From NCBI GenBank assembly GCA_001916965.1, contig MNTL01000003.1:62001-126000 (forward strand): DNA of 64,000 nt, in the 5' to 3' direction. A program made the position numbers and the translations under genes. This DNA is from Roseburia sp. CAG:10041_57 (lineage in GTDB: Bacteria; Bacillota; Clostridia; Lachnospirales; Lachnospiraceae). The notes below the pieces were generated by a model. That model was given only the letters and a program-made list of their open reading frames with translations, made no database searches and was not told where the DNA came from. The stretch's first letter is position 1. Each line of letters starts with the position of its first letter. Positions 1-9,566 of the stretch are shown here, one piece after another.

Positions 1-1
1 A

Positions 2-448
2 TTTATTGGATTTGCAGAAGGCTCCAGAGTTGTACAGGCAAGATTGCTTGGTTTTATGAGCGCCTGTAGAAAGAGGGGGATAGAACCGGATCAGAAAATG
101 CTGTTCACCCATCCTTCCAATGATGTGTATTATGGGTACAGCATGGTAGAAGAGGCAATCGACCAGATGCCTTATATGCCGGATGCGATTATCTGTGAGA
201 ATGATGATATAGCCAAGTATACGGCAACTGTATTGTTGAGGAAGAATCCGGCACTTGCTGAGAGAACAATCATTACAGGATTTGATCATACGATAGAAGA
301 AGACTTTTTCAAAAAAGATATTCTGACCGTAGATGTAAGAATAGAAGCACTGGGTAGAAGACTGGTGAAATCTGTAGTGGACAGGATCAAGAATCCTGAT
401 TTGGATAATACATTCGTAACCTTGGCGACTTACCCATTATTAGGTTAG
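2..448 (+). CDS. LacI-family transcriptional regulator, C-terminal part (cut by window edge)
   Basis: The frame is already open at base 2 and ends at TAG 446-448, so only the last about 148 residues are visible. They look like the periplasmic-binding-protein-like effector domain of LacI/GalR regulators: a FIGFAEGS segment, an AIICENDDIAKYTATVLL stretch like the usual 'F..ND..A.G' helix, then IITGFDH and a late 'LTVDVRIEALGRRLVKSVVDRI' region typical of the C-terminal subdomain. The DNA-binding half lies upstream of the window. It ends 24 bases before the beta-mannosidase, so it probably belongs to the mannan locus and senses one of its sugars (inference). Apparent ATG or TTG codons inside this stretch are not real starts. 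Confidence 0.8.
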   Translation, partial: FIGFAEGSRVVQARLLGFMSACRKRGIEPDQKMLFTHPSNDVYYGYSMVEEAIDQMPYMPDAIICENDDIAKYTATVLLRKNPALAERTIITGFDHTIEEDFFKKDILTVDVRIEALGRRLVKSVVDRIKNPDLDNTFVTLATYPLLG

Positions 449-472
449 AGCAAGAAAGGTGTGGTGAAGTAC

Positions 473-3157
473 ATGCAGAAACAGACATTGAACGGAATGT
501 GGACGATGCATCCGGTGTGCAAAGAAGAAGATACCTATATGAAAGCCTATGGATTGGAGGACTCCTATCAGGCTTGGATTCCCGGCTCCGTATTGTCCAC
601 GTTATTGGATGCAGGGGCGATAGAAGACCCCTATTACAGACAGAATGAATACACAGCCAGAGACCTATTCTGGCAGGATTATATATTTGAACGCAGTTTT
701 GAAGTGACACAGGAACTGTTGAATCAGGATGTGATACAACTGGTCTGCTATGGGATAGATACACTGGCTGACTTATATATAAATGACACACATGTCATTT
801 ATATGAACAATATGCACAGAACCTGGAGAATCCCTGTAAAGGAATATCTGCATGAGGGCAGCAATTCCATACGCTTTTATTTTAAATCTACACTTCGCTA
901 TATAGAAGAGAGAGAAGCGTCAGCACCGGCAGATAAGAAGATTACGATAGAGGCAAGTGGAGCGATTGCAGGTAATCAGTATATCAGAAAGGCACATTCC
1001 ATGTTTGGGTGGGACTGGGGCGCTCAGTTACCGGATGCAGGCATCTTCCGTGATATTGAGATACAGGCTTATTGTACAGCCAGAATTGATGAAGTGAAAT
1101 ATCAGCAGGAACATGCGCAAGGCCAGGTCACATTACAGGTAGAAGCAGTGCTTGAATGTGCAGACTATATTGGAAAATGTTCCATAGGAAAAGCTTCCGG
1201 AGAAGAAGCATCTCATGAAGAAACTATCTATGAAAAGACCTCCATGGAAGTGTGCGTGTATGATCCGCAGGGACATCTTCTGGACAAACATATCATGACA
1301 ACAAAAGATAATGTGACATATGTGTCAGAATTTATCATACAGAATCCGCAGTTGTGGTGGGTAAATGGACTGGGTGAACATCCGCTGTATACAGTAGAGA
1401 CCAGACTGCTTACACAGGGAGAAGAAGCACAGACAAGCACAGACCGTATTGGACTTCGGACTTTTACCGTGAGCAGAGCTAAGGATCAATGGGGCGAGGA
1501 GTTCGCATTCATGATCAATGGAGTAAAATTCTTTGCCATGGGAGCGGATTATATTCCGGAGGATTGTGTATACAACAGAATTACCAGAGAGAGGATGGAA
1601 TATCTGGCACGCAGCTCAGTAAAAGCCCATTATAATTGTCTGAGAGTATGGGGTGGCGGTTATTATCCGTCAGATGAGTTCTATGATCTGTGTGATGAGT
1701 ACGGCATTATTGTATGGCAGGATCTGATGTATGCCTGCAATGTATATGATGTAACACAGGAATTTGAGGACAGCATTGCGGCAGAGACAGTAGATAATGC
1801 AAAACGGCTGCGTCATCATGCAAGCCTGGGATTATGGTGCGGCAACAATGAAATCGAATCTGCATGGGCATACTGGGGCAATTATCAGACCCAGAGCCAG
1901 TATTTACGTGCTGATTATATTAAACAATTCGAATATATCCTGCCAAAGGCACTGAAAAAGGCAGACGACCAGACCTTTTTCTGGCCTTCTTCTCCTTCAT
2001 CAGGTGGATGCTTTGATGAACCGGGAGCTGAGAACCGTGGAGATACCCATTACTGGGAAGTATGGCATGGGCAGAAGCCATTTTCTGATTATCAGAAGTA
2101 TTTCTTCCGATTCTGCTCGGAGTTTGGGTTCCAGTCTTTTCCATCAGAAAAGACAGTATATTCCTATACAGAACCGCAGGATAGGAATATCTTCTCACCG
2201 GTTATGGAGAGCCATCAGAAGAATGATGCTGCCAATGGCAAAATGCTGTACTATCTGGCAGAGAACTTCCGCTATCCTAAGGACTTTGAAAGCCTGTTAT
2301 ACGTAACACAGGTACTTCAGGCGGTAGCAATCAAATCAGGTGTGGAGCACTGGAGACGTAACCGCGGTAGATGCATGGGAACCTTGTACTGGCAGATCAA
2401 TGATAACTGGCCCGTGGCATCCTGGTCCAGTATTGATTATTACGGCAGATGGAAAGCGCTTCATTATATGGCATGCAGATTCTATGAACCGGTAGCCGGG
2501 AGTATTGTCAGAATTGCGGATACAGATACTGCCGAGCGCAACGGTGGAGAACATTTCAGTGCAGTAGCAGCCCATGTGCAGAATGAGACTGCACAGCCAG
2601 TAGGTGTAACTGTGACTATGACTCTGAAGACCTTCGATTTCAAAGTCATAACGACTGCTACACAGCATGTAGTTGTGCCAGCCTTTGGCGTAAGTAAAGC
2701 TCTGGAAGAAGACTATAGCAGCCATGTACAGAGACAGCCACGAATCCTGATCACACCATCAGCTAAACGCGTAGAAGATGATACACATCACTATTACGAT
2801 AAGAAAGACGTTTTCGTGGAAGTAGTCTTCACCTATGAAGATGGCAGAGTACAGATCGAAAGCGATACCCTTGTGCCATACAAACACGTAGAACTGCCAC
2901 AATCCAGCATACATGCAGAAGTAGCAGGCAGCGCAGACACTTATACCATCGCCCTGCAAAGCAATGTGTATACCCCATTTGTCGAAGTAGATTTCACCGA
3001 TGCCGATGTAATCCTGTCCGACAATATCATCAACCTAACCGATGATAAACCACGTGTAATATCCTTTACAACTGAGGACATTATAAATGGTAACTTTACC
3101 GATGCCACAGACGTCAAAAACCGCCTGCGCATCCGTTCCCTGCGTGATACCTATTAA
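473..3157 (+). CDS. GH2 beta-mannosidase
   Basis: This is a cytoplasmic glycoside hydrolase of family 2, mannosidase branch, about 894 residues, the usual size. No signal peptide is present. The N-terminal beta-sandwich begins at LNGMW, the galactose-binding-like region carries FGWDWGAQLPDAG, and the TIM barrel carries LRVWGGGYY. The acid/base glutamate is in LWCGNNEIESAW (about residue 460) and the nucleophile in CSEFGFQSFPS (about residue 550). It should release mannose from the non-reducing ends of imported manno-oligosaccharides. The frame can be extended to GTG at 461, but that lies directly on the AAAGG box. ATG 473, 13 bases after AAAGG, gives the family-typical start MQKQTLNGMW. Confidence 0.92.
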   Translation: MQKQTLNGMWTMHPVCKEEDTYMKAYGLEDSYQAWIPGSVLSTLLDAGAIEDPYYRQNEYTARDLFWQDYIFERSFEVTQELLNQDVIQLVCYGIDTLADLYINDTHVIYMNNMHRTWRIPVKEYLHEGSNSIRFYFKSTLRYIEEREASAPADKKITIEASGAIAGNQYIRKAHSMFGWDWGAQLPDAGIFRDIEIQAYCTARIDEVKYQQEHAQGQVTLQVEAVLECADYIGKCSIGKASGEEASHEETIYEKTSMEVCVYDPQGHLLDKHIMTTKDNVTYVSEFIIQNPQLWWVNGLGEHPLYTVETRLLTQGEEAQTSTDRIGLRTFTVSRAKDQWGEEFAFMINGVKFFAMGADYIPEDCVYNRITRERMEYLARSSVKAHYNCLRVWGGGYYPSDEFYDLCDEYGIIVWQDLMYACNVYDVTQEFEDSIAAETVDNAKRLRHHASLGLWCGNNEIESAWAYWGNYQTQSQYLRADYIKQFEYILPKALKKADDQTFFWPSSPSSGGCFDEPGAENRGDTHYWEVWHGQKPFSDYQKYFFRFCSEFGFQSFPSEKTVYSYTEPQDRNIFSPVMESHQKNDAANGKMLYYLAENFRYPKDFESLLYVTQVLQAVAIKSGVEHWRRNRGRCMGTLYWQINDNWPVASWSSIDYYGRWKALHYMACRFYEPVAGSIVRIADTDTAERNGGEHFSAVAAHVQNETAQPVGVTVTMTLKTFDFKVITTATQHVVVPAFGVSKALEEDYSSHVQRQPRILITPSAKRVEDDTHHYYDKKDVFVEVVFTYEDGRVQIESDTLVPYKHVELPQSSIHAEVAGSADTYTIALQSNVYTPFVEVDFTDADVILSDNIINLTDDKPRVISFTTEDIINGNFTDATDVKNRLRIRSLRDTY

Positions 3158-3182
3158 ATAACATACTTAGGGTAACTATACA

Positions 3183-3275
3183 GAATTGTACCGCTTTTAC
3201 AAATGCATAAACAGGCACTTGAAAAACGCAGCGAGAGCGTGCCTGTGTTGCATTGTAAAAGCGGCACAATTCGTC
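3183..3275. repeat. Palindromic interspersed element, full copy
   Basis: A long imperfect inverted repeat fills the gap between the GH2 and GH36 genes. The left arm (3183-3218) begins GAATTGTACCGCTTTTAC and ends ACAGGCAC. The right arm (3239-3272) is its complement with one substitution and a few small indels. The loop is about 20 bases (3219-3238). There is no T-run, so it is not a standard terminator. The loop and right arm recur in inverted orientation at 53165-53224, which marks it as a dispersed repeat rather than a gene-specific hairpin. It may still act as an mRNA hairpin between the two genes. Confidence 0.75.
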
Positions 3276-3323
3276 ACTCGAACCTTAACCTATCACTCGA
3301 CCTATTAAAAAGAAAGGCAAAGC

Positions 3324-5528
3324 ATGAACGTTACATATTTTGAGAAAGAAAGAATTTTTAAGTTAGACACCCCAAACACCAGCTATTTACTCGGCATCGT
3401 AGATGAAGAAAACTTCATCGGACACATCTATTACGGCAAAAGACTGCAAGGACATGACATTGCTTACCGTATGCGTACCCAGGAAGCCCCATTTGTACCA
3501 AGCCAGAATAACAGAGAGCGCTGCTCCTTCTATGACTGCTTCCCATTTGAATATCCTACAGCAGGACTGGGAGATTACAGAGAAAGCTGCCTGTCTGTTC
3601 GTACCATGGGTGGCTATTCGGGATGTAACCTGTCCTATGTTTCCCATAGAATTCTGGAGGGCAAACCACAGCTGGAAGGACTTCCTGCTACCTTTGCAGA
3701 CAAAGAAACAGCTGCAACACTGGAACTTACTTGCGTAGACAATCACATTGGTATGAAAGTTCTGTTATATTATACGGCATTTTGTGACACAGATGTCATT
3801 ACCAGAAGCGTTAAGATCATAAATGAAGGTACGCAAGCCTTCTATCTCACCAAGGTATTATCTGCATGTCTGGATATGGATAATCAGGATTATGAGATGA
3901 TCAGTCTTCATGGAAGCTGGGCAAGAGAACGCCACATTCAGAGAAAGAAAGTAGGATATGGTATTCAGAAGGTCAGCTCATTCAGAGGAGAATCCAGTCA
4001 TCAGGATCATCCATTCCTGGCACTGGTAAGTCCAAGCACGACACAGGAGATGGGGGAAGTATATGCGATGAATTTCGTATATTCTGGTAATTTCCAGGCG
4101 CAGGCTGAGGTGTCACAGTTTGACAGTATCCGTATGTCCATGGGAATCCATCCTGAGAATTTCTGCTGGAAGCTGGAGCGGGGAGAGTCTTTCCAGGCAC
4201 CGGAGGTTGTTATGGTATATTCCTCACAGGGACTGGATGGCATGACGACTGCATTCCACCATCTGTATAAGAGACATCTGATTCGTGGTGAATACAAGGA
4301 TAAGAAACGTCCGATTCTGATCAATAACTGGGAAGCTACTTACTTTAATTTTACAACAGAGAAGCTTCTTAGCATTGCAAAAGAGGCTTCCGGGCTTGGT
4401 ATCGAAATGCTGGTCATGGATGATGGCTGGTTTGGAGCAAGAAGCAGTGATAACTGTGCGCTGGGAGACTGGCAGGTCAATGAAGAGAAATTACCGGGTG
4501 GATTAAAATATCTGGTAGATGAAGTAAATAAGCTTGGCATGAAGTTTGGTATCTGGTTTGAGCCGGAGATGATATCTCCTGATTCTAATCTGTATCGCGC
4601 CCATCCTGACTGGGCAATTGCAATCCCAGGCAGAGTTGCAACAGAATCCAGACAGCAGTATGTACTGGATCTGTCCAGACAGGAAGTGGTAGATTACGTA
4701 TATGAATGTGTGGCTAAGATACTGCGCAGTGCCAATATTGAGTATGTAAAATGGGATATGAACCGCCAGTTGACAGATCTGGGAAGTATAGATCTTCCGG
4801 CTGACAGACAGGGGGAACTGTATCACAGATATGTTCTGGCTGTGTATGCATTACAGGAGAGATTGACGAAGGAGTTTCCACACCTTTTACTGGAGAACTG
4901 TTCTGGAGGCGGAGCACGTTTTGATCCTGGTATGCTGTATTTTGGCCCGCAGATCTGGTGCTCAGACGATACAGATGCCATAGAGAGACTGGAGATTCAG
5001 GAAGGAACTTCTCTGATTTATCCGTTATCTACCATGGGTGCACATGTATCTGACTGTCCAAACCACACAGTTGGCAGAGTGACACCCTTTGAGACGAGAG
5101 GGATTGTAGCGCTGGCAGGAACATTTGGTTATGAGCTGGATGTTACGAAGATTGCACAGGAAGAGAGAGACATGATCCCCGGACAGGTTGCCATGTACCA
5201 TAAATACAATGATCTGGTAAGAGAAGGGGAATATTACCGTATCGCTTCTTACTCCCAGAATCACAAGTATGACTGCTGGGAAGTTGTAAGCCAGGATCAG
5301 AAGGAGGCATTGGTTACATTTGTGCAGGTTCTGAATCGTGCTAATTTCAAGTCCAGAAACATTAAGTTAAAAGGACTTAAAAAGGATGTAGTCTACAAGC
5401 TGGAAGAAGAAGACATCTGCTATTCGGGAGAAGCTTTGATGTATGCCGGTATACAGATTCCTAATCCATGGGGAGATTTCCAGGCAAAACTGCTGCATTT
5501 TACAGCTGTAGAAAGTGACGTTAAATAA
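3324..5528 (+). CDS. GH36 alpha-galactosidase
   Basis: A 734-residue cytoplasmic family 36 alpha-galactosidase of full length. It has an N-terminal beta-supersandwich followed by a catalytic barrel with LVMDDGWFGAR, the nucleophile motif VKWDMNRQL (D478) and the acid/base segment WCSDDTDAIERL (D548). ENCSGGGARFDPGM is the substrate-binding segment of the bacterial tetrameric enzymes. It should remove alpha-1,6-galactosyl side groups from galactomanno-oligosaccharides so that exo-acting mannosidase and phosphorylases can proceed. AAAGG six bases before ATG supports the start. It lies downstream of the GH2 gene, separated by the palindromic element. Confidence 0.95.
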   Translation: MNVTYFEKERIFKLDTPNTSYLLGIVDEENFIGHIYYGKRLQGHDIAYRMRTQEAPFVPSQNNRERCSFYDCFPFEYPTAGLGDYRESCLSVRTMGGYSGCNLSYVSHRILEGKPQLEGLPATFADKETAATLELTCVDNHIGMKVLLYYTAFCDTDVITRSVKIINEGTQAFYLTKVLSACLDMDNQDYEMISLHGSWARERHIQRKKVGYGIQKVSSFRGESSHQDHPFLALVSPSTTQEMGEVYAMNFVYSGNFQAQAEVSQFDSIRMSMGIHPENFCWKLERGESFQAPEVVMVYSSQGLDGMTTAFHHLYKRHLIRGEYKDKKRPILINNWEATYFNFTTEKLLSIAKEASGLGIEMLVMDDGWFGARSSDNCALGDWQVNEEKLPGGLKYLVDEVNKLGMKFGIWFEPEMISPDSNLYRAHPDWAIAIPGRVATESRQQYVLDLSRQEVVDYVYECVAKILRSANIEYVKWDMNRQLTDLGSIDLPADRQGELYHRYVLAVYALQERLTKEFPHLLLENCSGGGARFDPGMLYFGPQIWCSDDTDAIERLEIQEGTSLIYPLSTMGAHVSDCPNHTVGRVTPFETRGIVALAGTFGYELDVTKIAQEERDMIPGQVAMYHKYNDLVREGEYYRIASYSQNHKYDCWEVVSQDQKEALVTFVQVLNRANFKSRNIKLKGLKKDVVYKLEEEDICYSGEALMYAGIQIPNPWGDFQAKLLHFTAVESDVK

Positions 5529-5530
5529 GG

Positions 5531-5559
5531 TTGACAAATCTGTTAGATTAAATTATATT
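5531..5559 (+). promoter_or_regulatory. Promoter of the LacI-type regulator gene
   Basis: TTGACA (5531-5536), a 17-base spacer and TATATT (5554-5559) form a near-consensus vegetative promoter just after the GH36 stop. It allows the regulator to be made independently of GH2-GH36. Confidence 0.75.
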
Positions 5560-5603
5560 AAAAATAAGCTAAAAAAGAATAAACCCAGATGGGAGGGAAA
5601 GAA

Positions 5604-6629
5604 ATGGTCAAAGCAGTAAAGCTGGCAGATATTGCAGAAAAGCTGAATGTCAGTGTTGTAACAGTGTCAAAAGCTTTGTCCGGACAGAAAGGCGTCAGCG
5701 AAGAACTACGTGAAAAAATCAAAGATCTGGCAGATGAGATGGGATATGTGCCAATTCATTCTAACCAGAAGAATAAGAATAACTCCTATACAATAGGAGT
5801 TATCAGTCTGGAGAGTTATTTTGCTAAATTTGCATCATTTTACTGGAAAATGTATCAGGAGCTTGCAACGAGAGCGGTAAAGAAGAACTGCTTTACAATG
5901 CTTGAAGTCATTAACACGCATGCAGAGCAGACTCTGGAGCCGCCTAAGCTTCTGGAGGAAGAAAGAGTAGATGGTGTTATCATTATAGGCAGACCCAGAC
6001 AGGAATATTTGAAGATGCTGTATCGTTATAAGAAATTCCCAATGGTGTTTATGGATTTTTACGATGACAATGAAGAAGTCATAGATTCGGTCATATCTGC
6101 AAGCTTTAACGGGGCTTACACAATGACAAATTATCTGTTTGGTCTTGGTCATACCAGGATAGCATATGTCGGTACGCTTATGTATACGGAAAGTATCACG
6201 GACAGATATTTTGGATATTGTAAGGCTCTTATGGAACATCATGTTCCTGTTCGTGAAGACTGGATTGTGAAGGACCGGGACGAAGAGAACGGTATCATAG
6301 GTCTGGAACATAAATTTGTCCTGCCTAAGGAAATGCCCACAGCATTTGTGTGCAATAATGATGTCAGTGCCTATGCCCTGATTAAGGCTTTGGAAGAGAA
6401 TGGATACCGTGTGCCGGAGGATGTGTCGGTAGTGGGATATGATGATTATCTGTATCCGGAATTTGGTGATTCCAGAATTACGACATATGCCGTAGATATG
6501 GGTGAGATGTCCAAGATCGCATTGCAATGTCTTATCCGGAAGATAGAGAATACCACTTATACAGAGAATCTGCACATTGTACCGGGTAAACTGGTCGTGA
6601 GAGAAACTGCGAAAAAACTGGATAAATAG
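5604..6629 (+). CDS. LacI-family transcriptional regulator of the mannan operon
   Basis: A complete LacI/GalR regulator of about 341 residues. The N-terminal helix-turn-helix is VKLADIAEKLNVSVVTVSKALSG, followed by the hinge region and the periplasmic-binding-like effector domain (TIGVISLES, DGVIIIG, FVCNNDVSAYALIKAL, VSVVGYDDY). ATG 5604 is chosen over ATG 5589 because the ribosome binding site GGAGGG (5592-5597) lies between them. The gene has its own promoter and terminator and sits directly upstream of the SBP operon, so it likely represses or activates that operon in response to a manno-oligosaccharide (inference). Two short palindromes near the next promoter are candidate operators. Confidence 0.93.
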   Translation: MVKAVKLADIAEKLNVSVVTVSKALSGQKGVSEELREKIKDLADEMGYVPIHSNQKNKNNSYTIGVISLESYFAKFASFYWKMYQELATRAVKKNCFTMLEVINTHAEQTLEPPKLLEEERVDGVIIIGRPRQEYLKMLYRYKKFPMVFMDFYDDNEEVIDSVISASFNGAYTMTNYLFGLGHTRIAYVGTLMYTESITDRYFGYCKALMEHHVPVREDWIVKDRDEENGIIGLEHKFVLPKEMPTAFVCNNDVSAYALIKALEENGYRVPEDVSVVGYDDYLYPEFGDSRITTYAVDMGEMSKIALQCLIRKIENTTYTENLHIVPGKLVVRETAKKLDK

Positions 6630-6638
6630 AAGATGAGG

Positions 6639-6678
6639 AATACCTCCTGACTTTTAAGTAAGCAGGAGGTATTTTTTT
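6639..6678 (+). terminator. Rho-independent terminator after the LacI gene
   Basis: AATACCTCCTG (6639-6649) pairs perfectly with CAGGAGGTATT (6663-6673) and is followed by a run of T. It separates the regulator from the downstream operon. The rest of the 360-base gap up to 6989 is AT-rich and holds the operon promoter but no gene. Confidence 0.9.
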
Positions 6679-6900
6679 AGTTAAAAAAATGAAAAAGTAA
6701 TATAAAAAACTAAAAAAGCTAAAAAATAGAAACTTATGTAAATGGAGATATGTATATATAAAAAGAATTTATAGAATATATTTATCGTTAGTTAGTATAG
6801 GTAAAAACAGACCAAAAAATAACATTTGTTAAAGTGTACAAAAATTAATCATTTAAGTTGTGAAAATAGGAAAAAGTGTAGATGCGGACATGAAATACTG

Positions 6901-6951
6901 TTGACTTAAAGTAAATTAAGTAGTAAACTAAAAACAAGTTAAACAATTAAC
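6901..6951 (+). promoter_or_regulatory. Promoter and candidate LacI operators of the mannan transport operon
   Basis: TTGACT (6901-6906), a 17-base spacer and TAAACT (6924-6929) resemble a vegetative promoter. A palindrome with arms CTTAA/TTAAG spans 6905-6920, overlapping the -35 and spacer. A second, with arms GTTAA/TTAAC, spans 6938-6951 just after the -10. Both are well placed for a LacI-type regulator. The operator assignment is inference. Confidence 0.5.
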
Positions 6952-6989
6952 TTAAAAATGAATTAAAATTCTAAAGGGAGGAAACAAAA

Positions 6990-8423
6990 ATGAAGTTAAG
7001 AAAATTAACAGCATTGGGTATGGCAGCCGTAATGACTATGTCTTTAGCAGCATGCGGCAGCAGCAATTCAACCAACACAGAAGCACCAGCAGCAACAACA
7101 GACACAGCAACAGATGCAGCAGCTTCTACAACAGCAGAAGCAGCAGCTGACACAGAGGAAGCAGCTGTTCCTACATATGCATCTATTAAATTAGGTGAGG
7201 ACTACACAGATCTGACAGCTTCCATCAGCTTCATGCATCATAAGACAGACCGTGAAGAAGACGGTACAATGGCTAAGTTGATTGAAGAGTTCAACAAGGT
7301 ATACCCTAACATCACAGTAACAACAGAAGGTATCACAGATTATGCAGAGACAGCGCTTCTTCGTCTTCCTACAGAGGATTGGGGCGACATCATGTTCATC
7401 CCTTCTGTAGATGCAAAGGATCTGTCAACATACTTCTATCCTTACGGAACAGTAGATGAGATGTCTGAGCTTGTAAACTTTGCAGATCAGTGGAAGGCAG
7501 ATGGTCTTTGCTACGGCGTAGGTTACATGGGAAATGCACAGGGTATTCTGTACAACAAGGCAGTATTTGAGAAGGCTGGTATCACAGAACTTCCTAAGAC
7601 TCCGGATGAGTTCATTGCTGACTTACAGTTAATTAAGGATAATACAGATGCAATTCCTCTGTATACAAACTATGCAGCAGGCTGGACAATGGGTGGCCAG
7701 TGGGATGCTTACCTTGGCGCTATCACAACAGGTGATGAGACATGGTTAAACCAGAAATTCGTTCATACAGCAGAGCCTTTCAAGGATAATGGAGATGGAA
7801 CAGGTGCTTATGCACTTTACAAGATGCTGTATGATGCAGTTGCTAACGGCTTAACAGAGGATGACTACTCTACAACAGACTGGGAAGGCTGCAAGCCTAT
7901 GATCAACAACGGCGAGATTGGTACTATGGTACTTGGCTCCTGGGCAGTTGCACAGATGAAGGCAGCCGGTGACAATGGAGATGATATTGGATATATGCCA
8001 TTCCCTATGACAATTAATGGCAAGCAGTATACAACAGCAGGTCCTGACTACTGCTACGGTATCAATGTACATGCTTCTGATGAGAACAAGACAGCAGCTA
8101 TGGTATTCATCAAGTGGATGGTTGAAGAATCCGGCTGGTGTGATCTTGAAGGTGGCTACCCTATCTCCAAGACAGCTCCTACATCCTTCACATTTGATAA
8201 TGTAGAGGTTGTATCTAATGTAACAGCATTAGATGGCGAAGAAGACCTGATGAACGAAATGAACGCTGAGTCTGAATTAAACTTCAACGCAGGCGGTGAC
8301 TTAAAGGTTCAGAAGATCGTAGAAGAAGCAGCTAACGGCGGTTCCTTCGATGATATTATGGCTGACTGGACACAGAAGTGGAACGATGCCCAGGATACTC
8401 TTGGAATCGAAGTTAAGTACTAA
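6990..8423 (+). CDS. Manno-oligosaccharide ABC transporter solute-binding lipoprotein
   Basis: A 477-residue extracellular solute-binding protein of the family 1 sugar type. The signal peptide ends in a lipobox with the anchoring cysteine at residue 22 (SLAACGSS). A Thr/Ala/Glu-rich linker runs to about residue 65, followed by the bilobal binding domain with FNKVYPNITV, LYNKAVFEKAGI, TMVLGSWAVAQM and ESGWCDLEGGYP segments. GGGAGG lies before the ATG. It is first in the operon and is followed by two permeases, an epimerase and GH130 enzymes. The equivalent gene in Roseburia intestinalis binds mannan oligosaccharides, so the same ligand class is inferred. Confidence 0.93.
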   Translation: MKLRKLTALGMAAVMTMSLAACGSSNSTNTEAPAATTDTATDAAASTTAEAAADTEEAAVPTYASIKLGEDYTDLTASISFMHHKTDREEDGTMAKLIEEFNKVYPNITVTTEGITDYAETALLRLPTEDWGDIMFIPSVDAKDLSTYFYPYGTVDEMSELVNFADQWKADGLCYGVGYMGNAQGILYNKAVFEKAGITELPKTPDEFIADLQLIKDNTDAIPLYTNYAAGWTMGGQWDAYLGAITTGDETWLNQKFVHTAEPFKDNGDGTGAYALYKMLYDAVANGLTEDDYSTTDWEGCKPMINNGEIGTMVLGSWAVAQMKAAGDNGDDIGYMPFPMTINGKQYTTAGPDYCYGINVHASDENKTAAMVFIKWMVEESGWCDLEGGYPISKTAPTSFTFDNVEVVSNVTALDGEEDLMNEMNAESELNFNAGGDLKVQKIVEEAANGGSFDDIMADWTQKWNDAQDTLGIEVKY

Positions 8424-8440
8424 TCTTTACAGGCAGCAAA

Positions 8441-8506
8441 GGGGAAAGCCCTTGTAAATAATTTCCCCTGATTATGAGCCGGGGGTATATACTCCCGGCT
8501 CATTTT
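8441..8506 (+). terminator. Two stem-loops between SBP and permease genes (attenuator or mRNA stabiliser)
   Basis: GGGGAAA (8441-8447) pairs with TTTCCCC (8462-8468). A stronger stem, ATGAGCCGGG against CCCGGCTCAT, spans 8474-8503 and is followed by only four T. The weak T-run in mid-operon suggests partial termination or 3'-end protection that keeps the binding protein in excess over the permeases. Confidence 0.7.
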
Positions 8507-8564
8507 CTGAGTAACTGTGTGTTACGTTCATGTTTTTGAGGAGAGAAAAGGAGGAGGTTGCGCT

Positions 8565-9566
8565 ATGGCATCATCCCAGACGAAAAAACCATTTAATCTA
8601 CACAAGTGGCTGAGAAGCAGAAAAGGACAGCAGGCTGTAATCATTGTGCTTTTCATGATTGTTCCATTAACTTTATTACTTTTATTTACTTACTATCCTT
8701 TCGCAGAAATGTTCAAGTTCAGCTTCTATAAAATGAAGTATGTCGGCGAAAGAAAATTCGTAGGATTAAGAAATTACAAAGAAGTCTTTACCAGAGACGA
8801 CTGTTTCAGATCATTGTGGTTGTCCTTATATTATATGGGTGGTGCTGTAATCCAGCTTGCCCTGGCATTATATCTGGCAACAATTCTTAGTTTTAAGGTA
8901 AAGGGAGGAGATTTCTTCAAAGGATGTATGTTCTTCCCATTTCTGATCAATGGTATTGCAATTGGTTTCATATTCAAATTCTTCTATACCAGAGGCTTCG
9001 TATTGGATACGGTGCTTGGCTGGATAGGCTTTAATCAGGAAAATCTTCCGTACTGGCTCAAGGATACCAGTATCAACAATTTCTCTCTGGTTGCGACCAG
9101 TGTGTGGAAATATTTCGGACAGAACATGGTACTCTTCGTAGGTGCTATGATGTCAGTTGATTCTGAGTTATATGAAGCAGCCATGTTAGACGGTGCAAAT
9201 AAATGGCAGCAGTTCAAATACATTATGCTGCCGAGTATCAAGACAATCGTTATGTTAAACCTTATCATGTCAATTTCAGGTTCTTTAAGTGCATTCGAGC
9301 CTCCATACGTTGTTATGTCCGGTGGTGCAAACGGAACTGCTACATACTTTGTAAAGATGCATGAAATTGCACATACAAGCCAGAAGGTTGGTCTTGCATC
9401 TGCTATGGCTATTGTATTATTGATTATTATCATGATCGTGACATTACTGCAGAATCTCTTCTTCAAATATGTATTCAAGGATGCAGCAGATGAAGATAAG
9501 AATGCAGGTGCCAGAAGAGAAAAGAAGCTTGCACGTATCAGAGCAAAGGAGGCGGCAAAAGCATGA
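8565..9566 (+). CDS. ABC sugar transporter permease (first of pair)
   Basis: A 333-residue inner-membrane permease of the MalF/UgpA type with six predicted membrane segments. The cytoplasmic EAA loop reads YEAAMLDGANKWQQFKYIMLPSIK. The frame is open from 8517, but AAGGAGGAGG at about 8549-8557 points to ATG 8565 (MASSQTKK). The C-terminus is Lys/Arg/Ala-rich. It overlaps the next permease by four bases (ATGA). With that gene it forms the channel for manno-oligosaccharides. The ATPase is not in the window. Confidence 0.93.
   Translation: MASSQTKKPFNLHKWLRSRKGQQAVIIVLFMIVPLTLLLLFTYYPFAEMFKFSFYKMKYVGERKFVGLRNYKEVFTRDDCFRSLWLSLYYMGGAVIQLALALYLATILSFKVKGGDFFKGCMFFPFLINGIAIGFIFKFFYTRGFVLDTVLGWIGFNQENLPYWLKDTSINNFSLVATSVWKYFGQNMVLFVGAMMSVDSELYEAAMLDGANKWQQFKYIMLPSIKTIVMLNLIMSISGSLSAFEPPYVVMSGGANGTATYFVKMHEIAHTSQKVGLASAMAIVLLIIIMIVTLLQNLFFKYVFKDAADEDKNAGARREKKLARIRAKEAAKA

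Noticed and set aside
3183..3275. Rho-independent terminator after GH2
   Set aside because: The stem is long but is not followed by a T-run, and part of it recurs at 53165, so a dispersed repeat is the better description.
5835..6575. 246-codon open frame on the minus strand inside the LacI gene
   Set aside because: It is antisense to a clearly functional regulator, has no family motifs and is rich in His/Cys/Ile as expected from a shadow frame.
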